Shown piece by piece: positions 7,501 to 12,554 of a stretch of 12,554 nt of DNA (positions are counted from its first letter, which is position 1; every line of letters begins with the position of its first letter). The stretch is from CAITYL01 sp041651315 (GTDB taxonomy: Bacteria > Verrucomicrobiota > Lentisphaeria > Oligosphaerales > CAITYL01). The stretch lies in assembly GCA_041651315.1 (NCBI GenBank), contig JBAZJM010000126.1, positions 1 to 12,554 of the forward strand, in the 5' to 3' direction. The notes beneath the pieces were generated by a model that saw only the letters and a list, made by a program, of their open reading frames with translations, did not search any database and was not told the origin of the DNA. The position numbers and the translations under genes were made by a program.

Positions 7501-7639
7501 TGCCTTCATCGGCCCGGGAACCCGCATCGGCAACGGCGCGGTGGTCGGCGCCCGCGCGGTGGTCGTCCGGGATGTGGCCCCCGGCCGGATCGTGGCCGGC
7601 AACCCGGCCAAAACGGTGGCGTCCCGGCCGGCGGCCTGA
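4577..7639 (+). CDS. Three-domain fusion: HAD phosphatase (Gph-like), O-antigen ligase/polymerase, WcaF-like acetyltransferase
   Basis: One open frame of 1020 codons. Residues 1-218 form a phosphoglycolate-phosphatase-like HAD enzyme: FDLDGT (14-18 with both Asp), VLSNK (112-116), Lys147 in RMKPHP and GDHFTD (171-176). After a linker of about ten residues, 229-827 is a full-length O-antigen ligase/Wzy-type membrane protein. It has GTLGNPNYFG (429-438), SQSRAG (479-484), RGYIWVKSLP, GHGPDTFAFLFP (709-720) and KPHNLYL (740-746); the last motifs resemble Firmicutes-type ligases. I count twelve membrane segments by eye, with a loop of about 205 residues (533-737) between TM9 and TM10. Residues 858-1020 are a left-handed beta-helix acetyltransferase of the WcaF type (FPWNLEVGDD, CAGTHDY, ITLGDDVWVAADAFIGPGTRIG, GNPAK). 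Likely job: polymerise or transfer lipid-linked glycan and O-acetylate it; the phosphatase substrate is unknown. Twelve helices place both ends in the cytoplasm. Out-of-frame TAA codons at 5235 and 7108 near the joints mean an assembly error should be excluded. Confidence 0.85.
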   Translation: MDSPAAARGLILFDLDGTLIDSRADLAAAINRTRLEFGLAAVAEERIAACVGEGLRNLVTRAIPELAADQADNAVAAARRHYGAHLLDATTLYPGVRETLEQVHRAGYRLGVLSNKPHEFTVEILERLGLAPLFTVVMGGAAGRRMKPHPEAVLEALRQSGCAAADSWVVGDHFTDLEAGRRAGVRRCFCTYGFGSAREEQAELVVHSLPELAHHLLGTVTPDAPTRPWSGWLLGAAVAACMLTVVATMLVVHRIPMPCSSETAVLSWKIPSSDLFVLFKLQCLLMGGGAATALTAAWLASQRRRAAPEWALARPGRPLLLAGGGLLAVAVSTLLSAYPQTAVWGFPEHGEGLLANVGYLLLFGAACLLAANAAAASWLAAGVLAGATGVSLIALAQAMGWDPLLSDWARPLIGVAGLRHKSAGIQASGTLGNPNYFGSLAALAVPLAVALMIDGSRKRAGRWAAGGAAAILLAALVASQSRAGLVGVIAGLAVLGWLCHRRRGGHWSRRGLAVGAGVICLAAGLLLTVDLLRGHPLLTRLTGGHMDGLANQAGVTYRVEEDGTLFLESPRGMVRVEVAADDFHFLDGAGRELPNSMPLSKHNRPGAIPISLGPTQTNWSLAWLPTLDGLVLRARESSNVIYYFLAESDGFHPALPSDNKKHFTRIQQLQPPAAAGAEAAPAWWMRLGSSRGYIWVKSLPMLPSCWLSGHGPDTFAFLFPQQDQAGKQAAFGTPGVGVSKPHNLYLGLLVGAGLPALLLFLGLAGLGMGRAARMAATAACPAGLLAAGLTAGLASYLLSGLFNDAILGVAPAFWLCLGMACAAVAWPSVTPSPGAPPPTGFYDIKAHRRCRNYRRREMLQRLIWGAIKPLFRFSPRICFGWRNSLLRGLGARIGRDVHIYNSAVIYFPWNLEVGDDSAIGEHALVYNLGRIRIGARCFVSHGAHLCAGTHDYRRPEFPLIKPPITLGDDVWVAADAFIGPGTRIGNGAVVGARAVVVRDVAPGRIVAGNPAKTVASRPAA
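7117..7141 (+). other. Hairpin inside the ligase-acetyltransferase linker, before an internal ATG
   Basis: CCGGCGGT (7117-7124) and ACCGCCGG (7134-7141) are perfectly complementary around a 9-nt loop. They lie seven bases before an in-frame ATG (7148) that is exactly where a stand-alone WcaF-like protein would begin (MLQRLIW). The encoded linker residues 839-857 are basic and look unlike either domain. This could be a relic of a former gene boundary, or a site for internal initiation giving free acetyltransferase. GGCGGG stands only two bases from the ATG, a poor Shine-Dalgarno. Confidence 0.35.
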
Positions 7640-7667
7640 TACCAATTTCATTTCAACCGTCATGTTT

Positions 7668-7762
7668 TCTCACGGAGGCACCAGAGATCACAAAGAAACC
7701 ATAATTAATTAGACAAAAATTAAATATGGTTTATTTCTCCGTGCCTTTGTGTCTCCGTGAGA
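7668..7762. repeat. Long imperfect inverted repeat in an A+T-rich spacer
   Basis: The left arm, TCTCACGGAGGCAC (7668-7681) to AAACCATA (7696-7703), pairs with the right arm, TATGGTTT (7725-7732) to GTGTCTCCGTGAGA (7749-7762). The outer 14 bases match at 13 positions and the inner 8 perfectly, with indels between. The centre also pairs: TTAATT (7705-7710) with AATTAA (7718-7723), loop AGACAAA. The CACGGAG/CACAAAG ladder is seen on both arms. The block is clearly A+T-richer than anything else in the window and lies between two convergent operons, so it could terminate both; it also has the look of a small non-coding mobile or dispersed repeat. No transposase or target duplication is evident. 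Confidence 0.65.
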
Positions 7763-7764
7763 GA

Positions 7765-7785
7765 ACGATTTTGAAGTAAAATCGT
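7765..7785. terminator. Perfect hairpin with A/T-rich stem, possible bidirectional terminator
   Basis: ACGATTTT (7765-7772), loop GAAGT, AAAATCGT (7778-7785). It stands 22 bases beyond the stop codon of the minus-strand WecA-like gene and directly next to the long inverted repeat. The T4/A4 runs are part of the stem, so it may end minus-strand transcripts only weakly. Confidence 0.4.
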
Positions 7786-7789
7786 ATGA

Positions 7790-7819
7790 GCGCCGGTCAG
7801 CGCCGGTCAGCGGCGGTCG
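7790..7819. repeat. Three near-identical 10-bp units spanning a stop codon
   Basis: GCGCCGGTCA (7790-7799), GCGCCGGTCA (7800-7809) and the diverged GCGGCGGTCG (7810-7819) lie head to tail. On the minus strand the second copy supplies the TGA stop of the WecA-like gene, and the third encodes its final residues. It is probably a small slippage duplication. Confidence 0.5.
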
Positions 7820-9720
7820 GCCCAGGCGGGGCGCCCCTCTTCCGTGCGCCATTCGACCAGCTGCAGGCCATGCTGCCGCGCCGCCGCGGCCAGCAGGTGC
7901 TGCCGTTCTTCCCCCAAATGGCAGAGCACAACCAGCGTCCGGATCGGCGGGTGGTCGAGGTGCCGGTGGATTTCATCCAGCGTGCCGACCACCGGATAGC
8001 CGTACACCCGGCGGCCGCGCAGGTTCACATCATCGTCCAAAATGCCCACAATGCGGCACCCCTCGGAGAGCAGGAACGCGGGTGACTTGCGTTCCCGCAA
8101 AAACAACTGGCAGCGCCAGCCGCCCCCCACCAGCAGGAGATTGTCCGGCGCCCCGGCCGCGCCGTGCGGCGGCCGGATCAGGCAGAGCAGGTCCCGGAAC
8201 AGGTGCGACCACAGCCGGATGCCCAGCAGGAACGGGAAGGCCAGGAGGCCATGCAGCAACGGCCGGTAACCGGCCGCCGGGGCTCCGGTCTGAAGCACCG
8301 CCGCCGCCACCAGAAAACCGGCGGCCAACGCTCCCGTCAGGACGACAAAATCCCACGGCCGGGCCCGGCTCCACACCCGGACATAACAGCCGGCAACCAC
8401 CAGGAACAGGAACGGCACGCCCACCGCCACCGGCGCCAGCAGGATGAATTCCTCCCGGGGCAGCACCCAGGCGGTGGTGGCGGGGCCGGCGGCCAGCCAG
8501 TTGCCCAGCCCCAGGGATCCCAGCAAGGTCACCGCCAGCCAGACCGCATCCAGAACCGGATACAGGATCATCGGCAGGGCGCGGCTGGGCGGCCGGCGCA
8601 GGCCGCGCACCACGACCTGGCCGCTGTCCCACATTTCCAGCTGGGCGACATGGCGCGCGACCAGCAGGGCCGCCACCACCACGGCGGCCGTCACCAGGAT
8701 CATGCGCACCCCCTCCACGACCAAGATGGCCAGCGCCAGCAGGCAGAGCAGCAGATTGGCGCCATAGAGCAGGAGGGCCACCTGCCGCTGGGTGAACCCG
8801 CGGTCGAGAAACCGGTGGTGCAGGTGTTCGCGGTCCGCGCCCATCATGCCGCCGCCCGGCGGGGCGCTGCCGGGCCGGCCGGCGGCGAGTCCGCGAACGC
8901 CCCGCCGCCACACCGCCAGCAGCACGTCCAGCATCGGAATGCCCGCCACCAGCAACGGCACCAGCACGGCCAGCAGGCCGGAGGCCGATTGCGCCGCCCC
9001 CACCGCCACGGCGGCCAGGACGAAGCCCAGGAACATGCTTCCCGAGTCCCCTAGAAAGACGCGGGCGGGATGAAAGTTGTAGCGCAGGAAAGCGGCGCAG
9101 GGTCCGGCCAGGGCCAGCAGCACCAGCACGTCCGCCGGCTGCCGTTGCACAAACAGGATGACCGCAAAGGCCACCCCCGAGAGCAGCGCCAGCCCGGTGG
9201 CCAGGCCGTCCATTCCGTCAATCAAATTGAAGGCGTTGATGAACAGCAGGAAGAACAGCAGGGTGAGCAGCCAGTCGGCCCACGGCGGCAGCGGGCAGCC
9301 GCCGATGCCGCCCAGCGTCTCGCCTGAGAGGACGACAAAGAGCAGGCCGGCGCCGGCCTGCCAGCCCAGTTTCACCAGGGGCGGCAGGCCGCGGCGGTCG
9401 TCCCACAAGCCGCCCAGCAACAGCCAGCTTGAGGCGGCCAGGCAGGCCAGCCACCAGCCCATGTCCAGCCGGCCGGCAAACGGAAATTGCCAGGGCGCCA
9501 GGAACAGCACGGCGCAGGCGGCATGGAAGCCGGCGAAGACCGCCACCCCGCCGCCGCGGGGCGTGGGCTGGCTGTGAATGCGGCGGCCGCCCGGCAGATC
9601 CAGCAGGCCCAGCCGCGGCGCCAGCCGGATGACCGCCGGCACCACCGCCCAGGCCAGCAGAAACCCCGCCAGCGGCACGATCAGATACTTGAGCCCGGGT
9701 TCGAAAAACGACCACGACAT
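7807..9720 (-). CDS. WecA/TagO-type polyprenyl-phosphate glycosyl-1-phosphate transferase fused to a membrane-Rossmann module
   Basis: Residues 1-340 of 637 match the WecA/MraY/TagO family, which moves a sugar-1-phosphate from a UDP-sugar to undecaprenyl phosphate to start glycan assembly on the inner face of the membrane. Visible motifs are GGRRIHSQPTPRGGG (44-58), GGLWDDRRG (103-111, metal-binding DD), NAFNLIDGMDGLA (162-174), FLGDSGSMFLGF (222-233) and EHLHHRF (298-304). Multiple hydrophobic helices separate them. The remaining 300 residues are additional: four more hydrophobic segments (about 385-502) and a C-terminal Rossmann-like domain starting NLLLVGGGW (527-535) with GILDDD (559-564) and YPVVGTLDEI. 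This resembles the N-terminal half of WbpM/CapD-like and WbaP-like polysaccharide enzymes. The start at 9720 overlaps the preceding glycosyltransferase gene by 40 nt in another frame; no clear Shine-Dalgarno is seen, which suggests coupled translation. An ATG at 9771 is a less likely alternative. Last gene of its operon. Confidence 0.88.
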   Translation of the reverse strand: MSWSFFEPGLKYLIVPLAGFLLAWAVVPAVIRLAPRLGLLDLPGGRRIHSQPTPRGGGVAVFAGFHAACAVLFLAPWQFPFAGRLDMGWWLACLAASSWLLLGGLWDDRRGLPPLVKLGWQAGAGLLFVVLSGETLGGIGGCPLPPWADWLLTLLFFLLFINAFNLIDGMDGLATGLALLSGVAFAVILFVQRQPADVLVLLALAGPCAAFLRYNFHPARVFLGDSGSMFLGFVLAAVAVGAAQSASGLLAVLVPLLVAGIPMLDVLLAVWRRGVRGLAAGRPGSAPPGGGMMGADREHLHHRFLDRGFTQRQVALLLYGANLLLCLLALAILVVEGVRMILVTAAVVVAALLVARHVAQLEMWDSGQVVVRGLRRPPSRALPMILYPVLDAVWLAVTLLGSLGLGNWLAAGPATTAWVLPREEFILLAPVAVGVPFLFLVVAGCYVRVWSRARPWDFVVLTGALAAGFLVAAAVLQTGAPAAGYRPLLHGLLAFPFLLGIRLWSHLFRDLLCLIRPPHGAAGAPDNLLLVGGGWRCQLFLRERKSPAFLLSEGCRIVGILDDDVNLRGRRVYGYPVVGTLDEIHRHLDHPPIRTLVVLCHLGEERQHLLAAAARQHGLQLVEWRTEEGRPAWADRR

Positions 9721-10535
9721 GGGAGGATGAACTGCGGAAGTTTGCGGACAATTTTGCAGGCCAGGGTCCACGGCGCCGGCCGCAGGCCATTGACCGACCA
9801 GGCCTGGCGGTCAAGCCGGTGGACGGCCAAGCGCCGGCGCAGGCCGCCGCCGCTCATGCCGCCGGCGCGCATGTGCACCAGGGTCCGGGGTAAATATTGG
9901 GCGGGAACCGCATTCTTCAACAGGAAGCGCAGCAGGAGTTCATAATCGGCGGCCGTTCCCAGGTCCAACCGGTAGCCGCCCAGTGTCCGGAACAGGTCGC
10001 GGCGCAGGAACACCGCCGGATGGGGCGGCATCCAGCCCTGATAAAAGCGCGCCGGCCGGAAAGGCCCGGAACGCCACTGCCGGTAAGGCGCGGCCCCGGC
10101 CAGCCACCAACCGCCGTCCGCCTGCCGTTCCAAGGCCGACGGCCGGGGTGCCCGCACATACAGCAGGTCGCCGTAGAGGCACGGCGGCGCGCCGGGGCAT
10201 GCCAGGGCGGCGCACACCTGTTCGAGGACGTCCTCGCGCGGAAAATAATCATCCGCATTGAGGATGCCGACCACCTCGCCGGTGGCCAGGGCAATGCCCT
10301 GGTTAAGGGCGTCGTAGAACCCCCGGTCGGGCTGGGAGCGGACGCGAATGGCGCCCCCCCCCGCTCCGGCCCGGGCGTGCGCCTCCGCCAGCGCCAGCGT
10401 GCCGTCCGTCGAGGCCCCGTCCAGGATCAGGTGTTCCAGCTCGAACCCGGCGCACCGCTGGCACCGGACGCTGGCCAGGGCGGCCGGCAGGGTGGCGGCG
10501 GCGTTGCGCACCGCCGTAATCAGTGACAGGCGCAT
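9681..10535 (-). CDS. Glycosyltransferase family 2, WcaE-like
   Basis: A 284-residue GT-A enzyme. The N-terminus SLITAVRNA, the pair HLILDGASTDGT (35-46) and SQPDRGFYDALNQGIALATGEVVGILNADDYF (within 67-98) are typical of the subfamily that includes WcaE and other envelope-glycan GT2 enzymes. NADD provides the nucleotide-sugar/metal site. PHPAVFLRRDLF (171-182) and TAADYELLLRFL (194-205) mark the acceptor side. It should add one sugar from a nucleotide donor to a lipid-linked intermediate in the cytoplasm; donor and linkage cannot be read. The ATG at 10533-10535 shares its first base with the TGA of the upstream gene (TGATG), and GGGGAGG lies six bases upstream, so the start is well supported. 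Its 3' end overlaps the WecA-like gene by 40 nt. The tail after about residue 230 is basic, with a short hydrophobic stretch near 255-272 that could touch the membrane. Confidence 0.92.
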   Translation of the reverse strand: MRLSLITAVRNAAATLPAALASVRCQRCAGFELEHLILDGASTDGTLALAEAHARAGAGGGAIRVRSQPDRGFYDALNQGIALATGEVVGILNADDYFPREDVLEQVCAALACPGAPPCLYGDLLYVRAPRPSALERQADGGWWLAGAAPYRQWRSGPFRPARFYQGWMPPHPAVFLRRDLFRTLGGYRLDLGTAADYELLLRFLLKNAVPAQYLPRTLVHMRAGGMSGGGLRRRLAVHRLDRQAWSVNGLRPAPWTLACKIVRKLPQFILPCRGRFSNPGSSI

Positions 10536-12554
10536 CACGCACCTCCCCGGTTTTGGGGCCGCGACCACCCGGCCGGGGCCAGAAAGCGTCCCGCCAGCGA
10601 CCCAATTTTCCAGCCGGTGGCGGCCCACAGGCTGACCGGAAGACCGCGGCGGCGGGCCAGCCGGTACATGACCGCGTAGTTGCGCAGCACCGCCCACAAC
10701 CGCCGGAGCTGGCCGAAGAAATAGGCCGTCCCCACCGAACGCGCCCCCACCAGGTTGGCGGGGTGCTGCCGGTAGAGCGTGGTGGCCTGCGGCACAAAAT
10801 CGACCATCCCCCGCCCCGCGACCTCGATGGCCAGCCACCAGTCGTGCATCACGGCTTCCGGGGCGATCGGCAGAACCGCCTCGCGGGCGGCGCGGTTGAA
10901 CAGGGTGCAGCACCCGGCGACGACATTGCCGAACAGCACCCGGTTGAGGTTCCGGGCCTGGCGCGGATCCAGGCGGGTGCGCTGCCAGAACGACTCGGCC
11001 AGGACGGCGAGCGCTTCATCGACCACCACCGCATCGCTGAACACCAGCAGCGGCAGCCCGGGGTGGGCGTTTTCCAGTTCCCGCATTTTTTGCATCATGA
11101 CCGCCACCTTGTCCGGCCGCCAGACATCGTCCTGGTCGCAGAACATGAAATAATCGCCTTCCGCCACTTGCAGCAGCCGGTGGAAATTTTGGCAGGCCCC
11201 CAGCCGGCCGGCGGCGTCCGTGACGAGCCGGATCCGTTGCGGCTGCCGCTCGGCAATGGCCGCCAGCAAGACGGGAGTACCGTCGGTCGAGGCGTCGTCA
11301 CGGATCCACAGGCGCCACCCGTCGTCGCTTTGCCGGAACACCGATTCAATCTGTTCGCCGACAAAGCGGGCGCCGTTGCAGGTGGCCATGAGGACGGCGA
11401 TCTCCGGAGGCCGGCCCGGGGGGCGGTTTTCCCGGCCGGCGGCGGCCAGCGCCGGGGGCGGCGGCCCCCGCTTCACGCACCAATCGTAAACCTGGGCCAT
11501 CTCCGCCGCGGCGCGCGTCCAGGAATAGCGTTCCTCGACCAGCAGGCGGCCGCGCCGCCCCATTTCCCACCGCTGCCCGTCGGTCAGCGCCATGGCCTCG
11601 CGCAGGGCCGCGGCCAACGGTTCGGTGCCGGGGTCAATCCACCAGCCGCACTGCCGTTCGGCCAGTTCCCGCCACGGCGCGCCGCGGGTGGTGATCACCG
11701 GCACGCCGCACGCCAGCGCCTCGGCCACCACCAGCCCGAAATTCTCGGAATGGGTGGGCAGGACGACCAGGCTGGCGCTCCGGTAGAGGTCCCATTTCGC
11801 CGCGTCATCGACGGGGCCGGGAAAGGAGAAATCCGCATCGAGTCCGGCCGCCTGCACGGCCCGGCGCACCTCGGCCAAATGCCCCCCTTCGTCGGGCCCG
11901 GCAACGACACACCGCCAAGACGCGGGACGCAGACGGGCCCAGGCCTCAACCAGCCGCAACAGCCCCTTCTTGGGGTGGATCCGGGAAAGAAACAGAACCG
12001 TGCGGGGCGGGCGGCCGGGAACCGGTTCCCGCCAAGGCGGCAGGTCAACCGCGTTGGCGACCACGGCCAGCGGATTGCGCAACCCCAAGCCCCGCAGTTC
12101 CGCCGCTTCCGTGTCCGCCGTCGCGTGCAGGACGGCGGCGGACCGCAGGTCCCGATGTTGGTACAGGCGCCAGGCCAGCCGCTTTTTCCAGGCATGCTGG
12201 CGCAGCGCCCAGGGGGTCAGCATGCCATGGGGCGACACCACCAGCGGCACCCCCTGCGCCCGGGCGGCCGCGCAGACCGCATGCATGGCCGGCGACCATA
12301 GCCCATGCACATGCACCACGTCGATGGCCTGCTCCCGCAGCAGCCGCGCCGCCGCCCGGCCGACCCCCAACGGCCGGGCCATCGGGCGCCCCCCCCACCA
12401 GAACGCCGGCAGCCGGTGCAGCCGGCCACCGGCCGCCGCCGGCGGCAGCACCTCGGTGTCGCCCGCCGGCGCCGCCAGGGAAAGATGATGGCAGACGACC
12501 CCCTGCGCCGCCAGCGCGCCGCTCCACCCCGCCACCGCGCGGGCGGTGCCGCCG
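10535..12554 (-). CDS. Bifunctional glycosyltransferase: GT4 domain fused to GT2 domain (5' end outside window)
   Basis: The frame is open to the window edge and the first visible residues, GGTARAVAGW, look like the glycine-rich N-terminus of a GT-B enzyme, so only a few residues are missing. Numbering from the GTG at 12535, residues 1-352 form a GT4 glycosyltransferase: VVHVHGLW (73-80), SPHGML (101-106), LSRIHPKKGL (183-192) and the E-x7-E motif SENFGLVVAEALACGVPVI (263-281, E264/E272). After a Pro/Gly-rich linker, residues 378-666 form a GT2 rhamnosyltransferase-like enzyme: IAVLMATCNG (379-388), IRDDASTDGT (411-420), FCDQDDVWRPDK (465-476) and VMHDWWLAI (562-570), with YRQHPANLVG near 588-597. 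The two modules use different folds, so one polypeptide probably adds two successive sugars or alternates linkages in the same glycan. It is the first visible gene of the minus-strand polysaccharide operon and its stop overlaps the next start by one base. Confidence 0.9.
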   Translation of the reverse strand, partial: GGTARAVAGWSGALAAQGVVCHHLSLAAPAGDTEVLPPAAAGGRLHRLPAFWWGGRPMARPLGVGRAAARLLREQAIDVVHVHGLWSPAMHAVCAAARAQGVPLVVSPHGMLTPWALRQHAWKKRLAWRLYQHRDLRSAAVLHATADTEAAELRGLGLRNPLAVVANAVDLPPWREPVPGRPPRTVLFLSRIHPKKGLLRLVEAWARLRPASWRCVVAGPDEGGHLAEVRRAVQAAGLDADFSFPGPVDDAAKWDLYRSASLVVLPTHSENFGLVVAEALACGVPVITTRGAPWRELAERQCGWWIDPGTEPLAAALREAMALTDGQRWEMGRRGRLLVEERYSWTRAAAEMAQVYDWCVKRGPPPPALAAAGRENRPPGRPPEIAVLMATCNGARFVGEQIESVFRQSDDGWRLWIRDDASTDGTPVLLAAIAERQPQRIRLVTDAAGRLGACQNFHRLLQVAEGDYFMFCDQDDVWRPDKVAVMMQKMRELENAHPGLPLLVFSDAVVVDEALAVLAESFWQRTRLDPRQARNLNRVLFGNVVAGCCTLFNRAAREAVLPIAPEAVMHDWWLAIEVAGRGMVDFVPQATTLYRQHPANLVGARSVGTAYFFGQLRRLWAVLRNYAVMYRLARRRGLPVSLWAATGWKIGSLAGRFLAPAGWSRPQNRGGA
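10542..10548 (-). promoter_or_regulatory. Strong ribosome binding site of the WcaE-like gene
   Basis: GGGGAGG on the minus strand lies six bases before the ATG at 10535 and inside the last codons of the upstream gene. It is the best Shine-Dalgarno in the window and fixes the start. With the TGATG overlap it indicates termination-reinitiation coupling. Confidence 0.75.

Noticed and set aside
6644..7663. 339-codon minus-strand frame opposite the acetyltransferase
   Set aside because: The same shadow effect: the plus strand shows hexapeptide repeats and the WcaF motifs.
10523..12301. 592-codon plus-strand frame opposite the GT4-GT2 gene
   Set aside because: Low-complexity His/Gly/Pro/Arg-rich translation; the minus strand carries complete motif sets for two glycosyltransferases.
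1..12554. tRNA, rRNA, insertion sequence or phage genes
   Set aside because: No cloverleaf with a conserved T-loop, no rRNA-like stretch, and no transposase or integrase motif was found on either strand by eye.

Overview
This is a strongly G+C-rich stretch of bacterial chromosome that looks Gram-negative. It carries an O-antigen/exopolysaccharide assembly locus, an exported protein with a Sec-type signal peptide, and hairpin-rich spacers. Nothing in it fixes the taxon. The very high G+C, the proline-rich coiled-coil protein at the left edge, and the mix of Firmicutes-like (YugP-type peptidase, ligase with the GRGYIW/GPDTF motifs) and proteobacterial-like (WcaF-type acetyltransferase) genes would fit an uncultured PVC-type lineage. 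That is an inference with low confidence.

Left part (1-4457), a set of unrelated single genes. The 3' end of a proline-rich/coiled-coil protein (1-594) is followed by a spacer packed with seven different perfect or near-perfect hairpins (596-872), one of which has a T-tract and looks like an intrinsic terminator. Then come a membrane-anchored YkuE/YaeI-type metallophosphoesterase (909-1853, +) and, convergent with it, a two-gene minus-strand unit. In that unit a YugP-type membrane zinc peptidase (3097-3783) is coupled by an ATGA overlap to an NrdG2-like radical SAM activating enzyme with an unusual disordered N-terminal extension of about 146 residues (1976-3100). A small Met/His-rich exported protein (3993-4457, +) is transcribed divergently from this unit.

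Right part (4577-12554), the polysaccharide locus. On the plus strand a single open frame of 1020 codons (4577-7639) joins three recognisable enzymes: a Gph-like HAD phosphatase, a full-length 12-TM O-antigen ligase/polymerase with a large extracytoplasmic loop, and a WcaF-like left-handed beta-helix O-acetyltransferase. Convergent with it, a tightly overlapped minus-strand operon runs from the right edge: a GT4-GT2 double glycosyltransferase (10535 to beyond the window), a WcaE-like GT2 glycosyltransferase (9681-10535), and a WecA/TagO-type undecaprenyl-phosphate glycosyl-1-phosphate transferase fused to a second membrane segment plus a Rossmann domain (7807-9720). Together they could start a lipid-linked glycan (WecA-like), extend it (three GT domains), O-acetylate it (WcaF-like) and polymerise or ligate it (ligase domain). 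No flippase, chain-length regulator or sugar-nucleotide synthesis gene is visible.

The two polysaccharide units meet in an A+T-rich spacer (7640-7806) that holds a roughly 95-nt imperfect inverted repeat and a second perfect hairpin. The most unusual feature is the HAD-ligase-acetyltransferase fusion. By-eye topology puts both soluble enzymes on the cytoplasmic side of the membrane, which is what their substrates need. No tRNA, rRNA, CRISPR array, insertion sequence or phage gene was seen.
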